Assembly: GCF_024699965.1 (NCBI RefSeq)
Contig: NZ_JAJOMZ010000004.1
Coordinates: forward strand, 2,884,001-2,948,000
Reading direction: 5' to 3'
Origin: Flavobacterium sp. J372
GTDB lineage: Bacteria > Bacteroidota > Bacteroidia > Flavobacteriales > Flavobacteriaceae
DNA length: 64,000 bases
The notes beneath the pieces are model-generated. The model did not search any database. It was given only the letters and a program-made list of their open reading frames with translations, and was not told the origin of the DNA. This document shows positions 30,007-40,152 of this stretch, in pieces. Position numbers and translations under genes: made by a program. Position 1 is the stretch's first letter. Every line of letters begins with the position of its first letter.

Positions 30007-30044
30007 GAGGTTAGATTTTAAATAATCTACACCATAATAATTCT

Positions 30045-32012
30045 TTAAGAGAAGAAATTCCAGATTATACCAAACCTGAATGTAAAATCGCGGTAGGGAT
30101 AATCAGGCGCTGAATAAAAGTTATAGCCCGTCCATGCCGAATTGAAATGCTCAGCTTTCAGAAACAGCCTGAAGGTCCTGATTTTTGCATTTATAAAGAA
30201 GTCAAATAGTGGATAGTCGCCTATCTTCTTCCGTTCCTGAACGTAAAATTCTCCGAGCAGCGGCTGGTAGTTATTACCGTAATAGCTTGTAAAGTACTGG
30301 AAAGTCACGCCTGTTTGCAAGTAAAGCGCTTTTTTAAAGAAATGGTCGCTAAAGTATAGCGTGTTTCGTGTTACAAACTCAGGAACGTTGAGAATGTTGT
30401 CTTGTTGTGTTACATTCTGATACAGGAAAGTATTATCAAGAGCCAGTTTCCACCATTTAAATTCGCGCCCGGCTTTTATTGAAAGGTAATTGATGGTATT
30501 GTTATATTGTGCAGGTGCAACCTTAAGAGTATCCAACAGCGTTGTACCATATGCAGAATATGTATCCCTGAAATAAAGATGATCATTCAAAACAGTATAT
30601 TGTACCGATGCATCAAGCCATTTAGTCTTAGCCTCAAACTCAAAGCTGTTTATCTTTTCGTTTTTGAAGTTGTTTGACCAGTTATAGAACACATAGCTGC
30701 TTTGGTATAGCTGAAAGTTAAGGTTAGGCAGCTTGTTCATATTCTTGTACTCACCTGTAAGAAGTATATCATCATTCAGCTGATATCTTGCTGCCACACT
30801 AATGTTTGTGAGTGACTGATCACTCAATGAGTTAGAAAATGAAACGGTGCCTTTAAGCTTGTCTTTATGGTAGGTATAACTTGCGCCATAAGTATTAATA
30901 CGGTCATTAATCTGGTTTGGCACTGCTATTTCGCCTGACGGTGCCAATATTATCCTGCGATAAAAATAATTGTATCTGTAGTCTTCAAGATAAAATTCAA
31001 ATGTTCCCAGGGCTTCATTTGTATATGCTGCACCAATAAGGTTGTACATCCGGTTATACCTTGTTTTGTTATTTATCGATGAATTATAAGACGCCCCAAA
31101 ACGTGGGCTTGGTGTAGCCTGTGTATATTCGAAAAACTTGTTTTCGTAATTAAACCTATGGTGTAGCAGGATACTATTAGGATTGTCTTTACTTAGCCTG
31201 AAGGTATGGTCTATAAAATAACGATTGCCTAATAGCAGGGACGTGGCATCACGAAAATACACATCAAGCCTTTCCCGTTCAGTATAGGGGTCTTCGCCAC
31301 TCTCAAATAGTTCAGGCTCTGTAATCCCACCATTTTCCTGATTTGATATATCCTGTGCTGTAATATGGGCTTTAAGGACGTAGCGTTTATTGGTTGTATG
31401 ATAACTGGTCATAAACCTGAAGTGCCCGTTACTTGAAAGTTCGTTAATATACCTTCCAAGTGAGCGAAGCCCTTTATATGCTATAGCAAAATTGAGATTT
31501 TCTGAGGTGTTGAGTGTTGCGAAAGCATCAAGCATCTGGCCTTGCTGTAGCACAGAGCGATAAAATAAATCTGTAAAGGGCGTAGGCACAGAGTAATATT
31601 TAATATCATTCACTTCAAGGTACGCTATATGTTTCGCTCGAAAACCAAATTGCGGGAAAGGGTCAAATTGTTCCCGCCCAAAATCCAGTGTATTGTACGT
31701 TTGCCCTTCATTAGAAAATGGTAATAAGCCAAAGTTATCTTTACGCAGATAGTTTGATATATAATGCCTTTTGAGGGTAAGAGAAGTATCAACAATAGTA
31801 GTATCCCTGTCTATAGTTATTATTTTATACAAAGCAATTGGTGCGACTGAATCAGGCTTGGCTTCGACATTCGAAGTTTCTTTCTCTCCGGTATCAGCAG
31901 CCCGCTTACCGCCGGAAAGAGGACTTAATTTCCTTTGGGCAGACATCGCCATCGGGATCAATAAAATCAGTATTAAAATTATACGCATTCTGTCCACACT
32001 ATTATTCCTCAT
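30045..32012 (-). CDS. Putative porin (outer-membrane beta barrel)
   Basis: A 655-residue outer-membrane protein. A signal peptide is visible as MRIILILILLIPMAMSAQ, which starts at the ninth codon (31988), so the annotated ATG at 32012 may be eight codons too early. The rest is rich in alternating aromatic and polar residues (for example RYNRMYNLIGAAYTNEAL and FEFYLEDYRYNYFYRR) and ends FRFGIIWNFFS with the usual terminal aromatic. It matches the Bacteroidota putative porin family (Porin_10 type). The substrate is unknown. It is followed by the CBS-like gene, 73 bp apart. Confidence 0.82.
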   Translation of the reverse strand: MRNNSVDRMRIILILILLIPMAMSAQRKLSPLSGGKRAADTGEKETSNVEAKPDSVAPIALYKIITIDRDTTIVDTSLTLKRHYISNYLRKDNFGLLPFSNEGQTYNTLDFGREQFDPFPQFGFRAKHIAYLEVNDIKYYSVPTPFTDLFYRSVLQQGQMLDAFATLNTSENLNFAIAYKGLRSLGRYINELSSNGHFRFMTSYHTTNKRYVLKAHITAQDISNQENGGITEPELFESGEDPYTERERLDVYFRDATSLLLGNRYFIDHTFRLSKDNPNSILLHHRFNYENKFFEYTQATPSPRFGASYNSSINNKTRYNRMYNLIGAAYTNEALGTFEFYLEDYRYNYFYRRIILAPSGEIAVPNQINDRINTYGASYTYHKDKLKGTVSFSNSLSDQSLTNISVAARYQLNDDILLTGEYKNMNKLPNLNFQLYQSSYVFYNWSNNFKNEKINSFEFEAKTKWLDASVQYTVLNDHLYFRDTYSAYGTTLLDTLKVAPAQYNNTINYLSIKAGREFKWWKLALDNTFLYQNVTQQDNILNVPEFVTRNTLYFSDHFFKKALYLQTGVTFQYFTSYYGNNYQPLLGEFYVQERKKIGDYPLFDFFINAKIRTFRLFLKAEHFNSAWTGYNFYSAPDYPYRDFTFRFGIIWNFFS

Positions 32013-32083
32013 TTAATCTGCAATGTATATAACCGAAATCTGGACGTTTTGTTATTTAGAAAGTGCAATATTAAAGTAAAAAC

Positions 32084-32115
32084 AAAAAAGGACAGCTATC
32101 ATACTGTCCTTTTTT
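32084..32115 (-). terminator. Terminator of the subtilase gene
   Basis: AAAAAAGGACAG (32084-32095), eight-base loop, CTGTCCTTTTTT (32104-32115): a 12-bp perfect stem with A and T tails. Confidence 0.85.
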
Positions 32116-32135
32116 ATATAATTATGTTGTATAAA

Positions 32136-34059
32136 TTACTGTATAATAACTTTCTCAACGTGGGTTTTAGAACCACTGCTTACTTTAAGCAAATAAACTC
32201 CTGACGCAAAAGTACCTGTTGAAATAGAGTTAATATTTCCGTTTTGTACATTTTGCTGATAAACCTGCCTTCCTGTATAGTCAAACAGGCTGATTGTACC
32301 ATTTTGAATATCTTCCGGAAGTTGTACATTGATGATTTCCTTAGCAGGGTTAGGCCATATATAAAGACCGCTGATACTATTTTTATTCGTACCCAAAGTC
32401 ATATTATTTGCATTAACTACTAATGAATAATCCTGAGTAGCAGTTGAAAGCGTGCCTTTGTGCGTTACAGTAATGGTATATGTTCCTGCCGGGGCATCTA
32501 TAACATCAACACGCTCTACAGTATCAACCAGATTATCCCCTTTAATTGCACCGGAAGACAAGTCAGCAAGATTAAGTTTCCATGGGAAATAGGTATCAGT
32601 ACCTTTAGTTATACGTAAATCAAGGTCATTAACTAATGCCGGTAACGGGCTGTTAGCCACATTTTGCCTTGAAGTACCGGCAGGGTCTGTCCAGCATAAT
32701 GTTGCCTTAATTGTAGCGGGAGCTGTAAGAGTTACAGTATAAGTATTTGTTGCACCGTTTGCTAAATTTGTCTCCAACAGCATGTTCTGATTATTCTTTG
32801 CTTTTGTTATGACATTAGCAGAAGCTTCGGCATCAAGTAAACCCCACCCAAACCTGTAATCAGGACCTGGCATACCATTATCGTCAAGCGCCGTGTTGCA
32901 AACTAAAGCCTTAACAGTAGCAGATTTCATAAATGTTCCAGGATTCAGGTTTCTATAATGCTCTTGAAGTAAAATGATAGCGCCTGTAACACCCGGAGAT
33001 GCCATTGATGTACCACTAAGTTGAGCAGTAGCAGTATCATTTTCACTTGATGTTGATATAACCTGTGTTCCATCTGCAGTAATGTCAGGTTTAATCCTAC
33101 CGTCATCTGTTGGTCCCCTGGCTGCTAGAAGCATTTATTGACCACGCCCCTAAAATATATTGAGGAGGGTTAGCATTAGTACTTGCATTGGCTACAACCA
33201 AATTATTTTTGCAGTTAGCTTCAGCAGTAAGCTTGTCAAGGCCGGCACCTAAGCCTCCACTATAATTGGTAATACCCTCATTGCCGGCAGATTTAACATG
33301 GAGGTAATAAGGATATGTATATAAAATAGCATCCCAGTCTCTCGCATCATTATTATAGCAGCCAGGATACCAGCTTGGCAATGTCACCTGGTTCTGGTCA
33401 TTTGAAATTGGAATACCATAAGAATGATTTGAGACTAAAAGGCCTGCTTGTGCTCGTTGAGACACCTCAACCATATCATTATCCCAGTTATAAGACAAGA
33501 TACTAACTTTTGGGGCCATACCTTTTAAACTGCTGTTACCTGAACCTAAACCTGAAGCACCAACTGTACCGCCCACGTGTGTACCATGCTGGCTAAATGT
33601 ACCGCCAACACCATCCTGAATTGTAACACGGCTCACACCGTTAAGCTGGAATTGGTTATGTGTGGGCCTTATCCAGCCTCCATCCCATACACCAGCCTCA
33701 AGACCGAGACCTTCAAGACTTAAGCCGAGAGAACCCCCAGGATATAACCTATTAACTTTAATAGCGCCTCCTTCGGTTGCATTATCAGTGGCGATATATA
33801 TTGGCTCTCCATCAATAACATCCACCATATGATACTGCCTTCCGTCTGCAAAATAATCAACTTTAACAGTAGGATTTTTTGATACGTATTCAGCAATTCT
33901 TACCCTTTTTTCACTAGCAGAAATCTCTAAAGATGCATTCAGGATATTTATCTGATTTTCATCATAACTGCTTTGTATCTTCAGCTTTTCTTCACGGCTT
34001 TGTCCTGCCACATTAGCTACTGCCAAAAACGCTAATACCTGAAGTAAATTCAATTTCAT
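32136..34059 (-). CDS. T9SS-secreted S8 subtilase (frameshift in this sequence)
   Basis: A secreted serine protease, 640 residues once corrected. The signal peptide is MKLNLLQVLAFLAVANVAGQ. The catalytic triad is visible as D126 (GVWDGGWIRPTH), H158 (FSQHGTHVGGTVG) and Ser in LSGTSMASPGVTGAI. A C-terminal domain (ATIKATLCWTDPAG) precedes a type A T9SS sorting domain (LYIWPNPAKEIINV to KVIIQ). The break is at 33115-33118: the coding strand reads CAGGGGACCAAC, and removing one G gives SQGPTDDGRIKPDI, the expected continuation before the Ser box. The context is GGACC, as in rpoB and rplL. The gene follows the SusCD-lipoprotein unit but has its own promoter and terminator. Confidence 0.88.
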
Positions 34060-34087
34060 CTTTTTCAGTTTAATTTATATTAAAACA

Positions 34088-34095
34088 CAAATATA
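34088..34095 (-). promoter_or_regulatory. -7 box of the subtilase promoter
   Basis: TATATTTG on the minus strand, 29 bp before the ATG at 34059. No TTG at the expected distance. Confidence 0.45.
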
Positions 34096-34157
34096 ATAGA
34101 TATTACTCATTAACCCATTCTGCAGCAGAGTAATATATTGAAATTTAACAAAAATAA

Positions 34158-34180
34158 AAAACCGCTCATAAAGAGCGGTC
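34158..34180 (-). terminator. Terminator of the SusCD-lipoprotein operon
   Basis: ACCGCTC (34161-34167), loop ATAAA, GAGCGGT (34173-34179). On the minus strand it is followed by six T and ATTTTTG. Confidence 0.75.
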
Positions 34181-34199
34181 TTTATTTTTGTGGAATATC

Positions 34200-35036
34200 T
34201 TAAGGAAGGCTAAATGCTACCTCATCAAAATTACCGAAATTACCTGAACCGGTTGCAACCTGAACCTGAGATCCGTCAGCTGCACGTTTTGATATTGTGT
34301 ATGAACCACCAGCACCAAAACCATCACCATATGAATCTAAAATATAGAACAGATAATCACCGTCAGGAAGGCAAAGTACCCTTGTTTCACCGGCCCCTCC
34401 ATCAATATAAGGTACGCTGTTAGCAATAAAATCACCGTTAGTATTATACAATTCCCAAGAAGTTTCAGAACCGTAATCATCAGTAACTATACTTATAGTA
34501 ACAGAGTTTTCGTCACATGCCCTTTTGGCAGTGATGATTACAGGCTTGCTATACGTTTTCAAATTACCTGCAGCAACAGTACCTGTGTATGATAATGGTA
34601 CTTCAAGACCAGGCTCTTGCTTTATACGTATTGAAAGCACTTTACCGGTAAACCCTAAATCTGTATTAGTAATTGTAATCGGGAAAGAAACCTCTCCAGC
34701 ACCGGCAGGTATTGTTACACTTGTAGGAACAGTAAAATCAGAAGGATCAATTGAAGTATTACGTGGATCCTGGCTACCGTCGGCAAGAGCAGGATAATCC
34801 GTAACTATCTCTAACATAACAGTCCTGTCACTTCCAGATGGCTGGGCATAAACTTTACCTTGTAAATTAACAGTCTCACCTAATGATATTTCCAAAGGTG
34901 CGGGCATGTCCATCAGGCTTACATAGTTAGCGCGCACCTGATTTTCAGTACTAACTTCGTCTTCACAACCTACTAATGTCGATAAAGCAAAAACTCCAAA
35001 GGCAAAAGCTGATAATAAAATTTTATTAATTTTCAT
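34200..35036 (-). CDS. Surface lipoprotein encoded with SusCD
   Basis: A 278-residue lipoprotein with lipobox LSTLVGC (Cys near 24), followed by acidic residues (EDE), which fits export to the surface in Bacteroidota. Residues about 45-165 look like an immunoglobulin-like DUF1735-type domain. The C-terminal segment has the pattern DDYGSETSWELYNTNGDF and ILDSYGDGFGAGG, seen in surface and gliding-associated Bacteroidota proteins. It is 15 bp downstream of the susD-like gene. It probably helps bind the ligand of the SusCD transporter; the ligand is unknown. Confidence 0.75.
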   Translation of the reverse strand: MKINKILLSAFAFGVFALSTLVGCEDEVSTENQVRANYVSLMDMPAPLEISLGETVNLQGKVYAQPSGSDRTVMLEIVTDYPALADGSQDPRNTSIDPSDFTVPTSVTIPAGAGEVSFPITITNTDLGFTGKVLSIRIKQEPGLEVPLSYTGTVAAGNLKTYSKPVIITAKRACDENSVTISIVTDDYGSETSWELYNTNGDFIANSVPYIDGGAGETRVLCLPDGDYLFYILDSYGDGFGAGGSYTISKRAADGSQVQVATGSGNFGNFDEVAFSLP

Positions 35037-35051
35037 AATTTAAACTTTTAA

Positions 35052-36545
35052 TTAATTCTGCTCAGTTATTGCAGGGTTATTGTTTAATTCAATCTGAGGA
35101 ATCTGGAATGATAATTCATCAGAATTATACTGGAATGACTGACCGGCACGGAAAACATGGTTTGTACCCCTTGTTACTGTAGCCTGGTTACGCTTCATTG
35201 CAAGATAGCTTTTCCCTTCACCCCACAGTTCAATACGGGTTTGAAGATAAATGGCATTTTGTAAAGCTTGTCCAGTAAGACCAGTAACATAAGCAGTAGC
35301 AGCACCAGCACCACCTGCCAAACGTTGTGTTAGAAGTTCAGCAAGCCTTGTTCTTGCGGCAGCCTCATCTCCAGTCCTTGCAGCAGCTTCAGCACTTAGA
35401 AGATAAAATTCATCAACACGCATAAATAAGTAGTCCGTAGTAATAAAATACTGGCCTTGCCATGTACGAGCAGGAGCAAAGAACTTATTTAATGGCATAA
35501 GCAAAGTAGCTGGTGAAGTAGAAAACTGTGTTTTCCTTACATCTCCTGGAGGAATAGCAGCATATAAAGCATCATCAATAGCCTTTTGGTCACCCGCAGA
35601 AGCATAACTATAGGTAAAATAGTCCATTTGACCCCACCAGTTAATTAACTGTTCGCCCATTACATCGGTAATGTCATATCCCCAAATCCATGAAGGTGTA
35701 TTTACATTGTTAAATCCAGATCCAGTTCCAGGAAAAGCTGTTTGTCCTAGAGTAGTTAATGGGCTTCCGGAAGTTGCAATGACTTGATCTGCAAACACAC
35801 GTGCTTGCTGATAATTACCCATAGCTGCATAAGTATATGCTAGTAATCCTTGTGCAACAGATTTATTAACCTTATACTTGGTATCACGACTGTAATCATC
35901 TAGTAATTCAATAGAAGTATTAAGGTCACTTATTATTAAATCATAGATTTGTGAAGCAGGTACTTTCCCATAATTACTTATTTCACCATTATAAAAAGGC
36001 AAAATAGGCTGTGTAGGATTATACTCCCTTTGAAATAACTGCGCCAAATAGAAATAAGCATACGCACGCAATGCTTTAGCCTGACCCATGATGTGTCGTC
36101 CTTCAGCAGTATCTGGTGTTACACCATTACCTCCAATATAATTAATTACATTGTTTGAAAGGTTAATAACTTTATAGTAATACTGCCATATAGTTCTGTT
36201 TTCGGCACGAGTAAAATCTACAGTAGAAAGCAGATTCGCTGGATTGTCATACCATCCATAAGCACTTGCAGACAAAGCCATGTCACCACAAACTATATCC
36301 ATCCAAATGTCTACTCCTTTTTGTCCAAAGTCATAATGCCCAGTGGTTACTGCCCTATTCTGAACCATATAGCTATACACACCTTCAAGAGCACCGTTAA
36401 TAATTGCCGGATTGGTCTCAGCAATTTCCGCTACATCTTCATTAGTAAGTATAGATGTATCCCTTTTAGGCTCTAAAAATTCCTGGCTACATCCTGCACC
36501 GAGCAGTGATGCGGCAATTAAAGTACATAAATACGATCTTTTCAT
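35052..36545 (-). CDS. SusD/RagB-family surface lipoprotein
   Basis: A 497-residue substrate-binding lipoprotein that forms the lid of the SusC channel. The lipobox is SLLGAGC (Cys 19). It contains the TPR-like SusD core (GQAKALRAYAYFYLAQLF and AQGLLAYTYAAMGNYQQA) and the C-terminal region with RVDEFYLLSAEAAARTGD and a LWGEGKSYLAMKRN segment, both typical of SusD. It starts 11 bp downstream of the SusC-like gene. Confidence 0.93.
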   Translation of the reverse strand: MKRSYLCTLIAASLLGAGCSQEFLEPKRDTSILTNEDVAEIAETNPAIINGALEGVYSYMVQNRAVTTGHYDFGQKGVDIWMDIVCGDMALSASAYGWYDNPANLLSTVDFTRAENRTIWQYYYKVINLSNNVINYIGGNGVTPDTAEGRHIMGQAKALRAYAYFYLAQLFQREYNPTQPILPFYNGEISNYGKVPASQIYDLIISDLNTSIELLDDYSRDTKYKVNKSVAQGLLAYTYAAMGNYQQARVFADQVIATSGSPLTTLGQTAFPGTGSGFNNVNTPSWIWGYDITDVMGEQLINWWGQMDYFTYSYASAGDQKAIDDALYAAIPPGDVRKTQFSTSPATLLMPLNKFFAPARTWQGQYFITTDYLFMRVDEFYLLSAEAAARTGDEAAARTRLAELLTQRLAGGAGAATAYVTGLTGQALQNAIYLQTRIELWGEGKSYLAMKRNQATVTRGTNHVFRAGQSFQYNSDELSFQIPQIELNNNPAITEQN

Positions 36546-36556
36546 AATTTTTTTTT

Positions 36557-39500
36557 TTAGAATTCAACTTTAACACCAAGACTAAATGTTGTCATTGGCA
36601 TATAAATACCTGAGTTTGTTGTTGCAATCATTGTTTGTGGATTCAAACCTTTTCTTGCACTAATCATCATCAAGTTATCTCCTGAAACAGAGAAATTAAG
36701 CATGCTGATTCCAGAATTTTCCATAAATCGTTGAGGAACAGTATATCCAAGCCTCACGTTGTTAAGAGCCAAATAATCAGCTTTAGTAAGCCAACGAGAA
36801 GAAGCACTACCAAAGTTAGCATCTTGCCCGTAGTTAGCAGTAAGCCTAGGAACATTTGTAACGTCGCCCGGTTGTTGCCATCTGTCTCTTATATCTGTAT
36901 GGAAATTATTTGAACCAATTAAACTACCGCTGTTCATTAACGTTTGGTAACCAGAATCGTAAACGTGGCCTCCAATGCTATATCCAAACAATGCAGTAAA
37001 ATCGAAATTCTGATAACCTGCATTAAGACGGAAAGCACCTCTAATTTTAGGTATAGCGGACTTTCCGATATATTTCTGTGTTGCCTGTGCATAATTATTG
37101 GTAGTTGTTTGGCCAATCTTTGCATTAGGATTCGCATCAGTATATACGTTCATGTTAGTTATTGCAGCATCACCTGAATCAAAAACTCCGTTTCCGTTTA
37201 TATCATCATAGTTCAGTGTCCATAAACCTTCACCTGTTGCAGGATCTACCCCTGCCCATTCACGCAAATACCAGTCATAGATAGAGCGGCCTTCAGACAA
37301 TCCAAAGTTTCCATTTTGTTGGAATGTTTTTGTTTGCCCAGTAACAAAGTTGATAGGCATATTTGAAAGCTTATTTTCAAATATTTCGCCATTAACGCCT
37401 ACTGAAAAACTGAAGTCCTCAGGATTAACAGCACGGATTATATCAGCTTTAACATCAAACTCTAAACCACTATTTCGCATTTTTCCACTATTGTATTGAA
37501 TAGTTGTATAACCTGCAGAAACTGGTAGTTGCTGAGAAAAGAAAAGATTGGTAGTATTTTTCACATAATAATCTACATCAACACTCAGTCTATTATTAAA
37601 CCATACACTTTCAAGACCAACCTGTGCAACATGTGAAGTTTCCCAAGTAAGGTCACGGTTAGTAAGTGTATTAATTACACCAAATGATGCGTTACCATCT
37701 GGAGTTTGATTAATCTGGTTAATTTGCAAACCATACAATAATGAACTATCTCCACTTCCGGTTTCATCAACAATACCACGGTCTCCAATTACACCATAAC
37801 TTCCCTTAAGTTTAAGAAAATTAATAAATTCAACACCTGAAAGAAAGTTTTCTTTCGACAATATCCATCCTAAACCAACAGAGCCAAATGTGCCCCATTT
37901 ATCATTAGGGAAAGTAGAAGAACCGTCACGTCTTACAGAACCAGTTAAATAATACTTTTGAGCATAGTCATAATTTAATTGTGCAAAATAACTATCTAAA
38001 GCCCAAGCTCTGCTAAATGAATTACCTCTACCAACAGGCCTTGCATATTGACCTAAATCAAGAGTATTAGGGTTGATTGCATTTTCTGCAGCAGCACTAA
38101 AACTTTTATATCTGAACTCTGTAGATTCGTGAGCTATAAATGCCTCTATACCATGACTTCCAAAGGTTTTGTTGTAACGAAGCAACTGAAGGAAATTTTG
38201 GTTTGTAGTATTTGTAATACTTTTTGCAAGAAAACCGTTTGATGAAAAACCTGAACCATAGTACGGATTTGTCCTACTAGCAGCATCAAAAGTTTGATAT
38301 TGTCCGCTATAACGCATTTCAAAGGTAAGCCCATCCATAAGAGTAATTCCTACATTATAATTTCCAAGGAAAGTCGTACCATCAGTTTGAGACAAATCAT
38401 AGTTAGCATCACCGATTCCGTTAGTAGCATTCCAAGCTCTCCTGGCATATGGCTCGCTACCATAGTCATATTGAAAACCTCCAAAATAAGGATCAGCAAC
38501 TAAATTTCCGTTAGTATCACGAAGATAAACATCATATATTGCCGGAGTAGTATTTGTAAGTGCAAATATATTTCCTGAACTACCCGCTGAGTTTTCATCA
38601 CTTGATGAATTACGATATCTCGCACCTGTGTAAGCGATGTTACCACCCGGCTTAAGCCACTCTTTTGGTTTATGCTCAAGATTTAGCCTTGTTGTGTAAC
38701 GCCTAAAATTTGAATTTACCACATATCCCTGATCATCAAGATATCCAAATGATGTAGAGTATCGTGTTTTATCATTACCTCCGCTAAACTGAACATTTGC
38801 CTCCTGCCTGAAACCAGTATTAAATGCAGCATCTGACCACTTGGTTGGCGTAAACCTACGCGACACACCTGGCCTAAATTTTCCTGTTGCAGGATCTATA
38901 AGCTGATCTCCCGGAACATTCCAAATATTATATCCCGGATTAATACCTTCAGTTCCAGCATATAAATTTGCACTAGCAAAACCAGCAGGGTTTGCCTGTC
39001 CACTTAATCTTCCTTTTTGATAAAGCTCACTCCATTCAATTTCAATATACTCTTCCGGAGACTCTATTGTATTGTATGTAGGAAGTAATTGCATATTTAT
39101 ACTTGACCTTGTATCAACAGATATACGGGTCATACCAGCTCTACCTTGTTTAGTAGTAATAAGCACTACACCATTGGCACCACGCGTACCATATATAGAA
39201 GTCGCAGCAGCATCTTTAAGAATAGTTATATTTTCAATATCAGCCGGATTAATAGCACTTAAATCACTACTAAAAGGAGCACCGTCAACAACATATAGAG
39301 GATTTGAGTTAGCATTAATTGACCCAAAACCTCGAATACGAATTGCAGCATCACTACCTGGAGCACCAGTAGTCGTAATGACATTCACACCCGCAACTTC
39401 ACCTCTTAAAGCTTGAGAAATATTTGAAACAGTTTTAGCCTCAACATTTCTTGTGTTAACTGTAGCAGCAGTACCAGTATACCTTTCACGAGTAGTCACG

Positions 39501-39832
39501 CTATAACCCACTACCACAACTTCATCAAGAAGTGCAGTATCTTCTTTAAGCGTAATAGATACTGTGCTTGAAGCACCTACTGTTACTGTTTGTGCCGCCA
39601 TACCTACCATAGAGAATGTTATCCTCTGGCCGGTAGCAGCCTGAATGGAATACCTTCCGTCAAAATCGGTTTGCACACCTCCCGCAACTCCTTCTACTGT
39701 TACGTTCACTCCCGGAATTGGTAATCCCTGAGCATCACTCACAACACCGGAAATAGTTTTTTCCTGCGCAAAGGCAAACTGAATAAAGAACGCCAGTAAA
39801 AGCGTAAAAATCCAAGTAAACTTTGATTTCAT
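36557..39832 (-). CDS. SusC/RagA-family TonB-dependent receptor
   Basis: A 1091-residue outer-membrane transporter. After a signal peptide (FTLLLAFFIQFAFAQ) comes a carboxypeptidase-regulatory-like domain (ISGVVSDAQGLPIPGVNVTV, about 28-100). A TonB-box-like DEVVVVGYS follows, then the plug with the family signature LYVVDGAPF, and a large barrel ending in FSLGVKVEF. Together with SusD it takes up oligosaccharides or peptides. No carbohydrase is adjacent; the neighbour is a secreted subtilase, so peptide uptake (as in RagAB) is a reasonable inference. It is driven by the promoter at 39861-39891. Confidence 0.95.
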   Translation of the reverse strand: MKSKFTWIFTLLLAFFIQFAFAQEKTISGVVSDAQGLPIPGVNVTVEGVAGGVQTDFDGRYSIQAATGQRITFSMVGMAAQTVTVGASSTVSITLKEDTALLDEVVVVGYSVTTRERYTGTAATVNTRNVEAKTVSNISQALRGEVAGVNVITTTGAPGSDAAIRIRGFGSINANSNPLYVVDGAPFSSDLSAINPADIENITILKDAAATSIYGTRGANGVVLITTKQGRAGMTRISVDTRSSINMQLLPTYNTIESPEEYIEIEWSELYQKGRLSGQANPAGFASANLYAGTEGINPGYNIWNVPGDQLIDPATGKFRPGVSRRFTPTKWSDAAFNTGFRQEANVQFSGGNDKTRYSTSFGYLDDQGYVVNSNFRRYTTRLNLEHKPKEWLKPGGNIAYTGARYRNSSSDENSAGSSGNIFALTNTTPAIYDVYLRDTNGNLVADPYFGGFQYDYGSEPYARRAWNATNGIGDANYDLSQTDGTTFLGNYNVGITLMDGLTFEMRYSGQYQTFDAASRTNPYYGSGFSSNGFLAKSITNTTNQNFLQLLRYNKTFGSHGIEAFIAHESTEFRYKSFSAAAENAINPNTLDLGQYARPVGRGNSFSRAWALDSYFAQLNYDYAQKYYLTGSVRRDGSSTFPNDKWGTFGSVGLGWILSKENFLSGVEFINFLKLKGSYGVIGDRGIVDETGSGDSSLLYGLQINQINQTPDGNASFGVINTLTNRDLTWETSHVAQVGLESVWFNNRLSVDVDYYVKNTTNLFFSQQLPVSAGYTTIQYNSGKMRNSGLEFDVKADIIRAVNPEDFSFSVGVNGEIFENKLSNMPINFVTGQTKTFQQNGNFGLSEGRSIYDWYLREWAGVDPATGEGLWTLNYDDINGNGVFDSGDAAITNMNVYTDANPNAKIGQTTTNNYAQATQKYIGKSAIPKIRGAFRLNAGYQNFDFTALFGYSIGGHVYDSGYQTLMNSGSLIGSNNFHTDIRDRWQQPGDVTNVPRLTANYGQDANFGSASSRWLTKADYLALNNVRLGYTVPQRFMENSGISMLNFSVSGDNLMMISARKGLNPQTMIATTNSGIYMPMTTFSLGVKVEF

Positions 39833-39860
39833 ATTTAATTAATTTGAGTTAGTTAAGTTG

Positions 39861-39891
39861 CAAATCTATAAATTAATTTTAATATAACAAA
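39861..39891 (-). promoter_or_regulatory. Promoter of the SusCD operon
   Basis: On the minus strand TTTG (39891-39888), a 19-bp spacer, TAGATTTG (39868-39861): among the best matches in the window to the Bacteroidota consensus TTTG-N19-TAnnTTTG. The expected leader is about 25 nt. Confidence 0.8.
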
Positions 39892-40152
39892 CTTTTAACC
39901 TTTCATTTGCACCTCCTTTCCCCGCGTATTTTGCGGGATTTAACTGATTGATATTCTTTATGCATAAACTTGATTTATTATTTGAAAGATGCAATTAATA
40001 CAATTTGGTTGCGTCAGCTTTAAAATAAAATATAAATTTTAACACTTTTACTGTTTTAGTGATTACAATAATTTTCTGATGTTAATAGTTGTCTGTCGCT
40101 TTTTTAATATCTATAGCCAATGTATATTTGGCCCATTACTTATATCTGAATT
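39892..40152. other. Divergent intergenic region with a Shine-Dalgarno-like 11-mer
   Basis: The region between the SusC-like gene and rnhB has no gene. On the minus strand a short hairpin (CCCGC AAAATAC GCGGG, about 39922-39940) is followed by GAAAGGAGGTG (39920-39910). Then comes an ATG at 39906 opening a three-codon frame. The plus strand of this block, CACCTCCTTTC, equals the 3' end of 16S rRNA. The remainder is AT-rich, with the rnhB -7 box near the right end. Confidence 0.5.
40123..40130 (+). promoter_or_regulatory. -7 box of the rnhB promoter
   Basis: TATATTTG matches TAnnTTTG. Transcription should start near 40136, leaving a leader of about 17 nt to the TTG start at 40153, which supports that start. 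Confidence 0.5.

Noticed and set aside
32136..34059. Two separate protease genes instead of one
   Set aside because: The two frames join exactly within a conserved subtilase segment, the second lacks a signal peptide and the first lacks the Ser box; one gene with an indel explains both.
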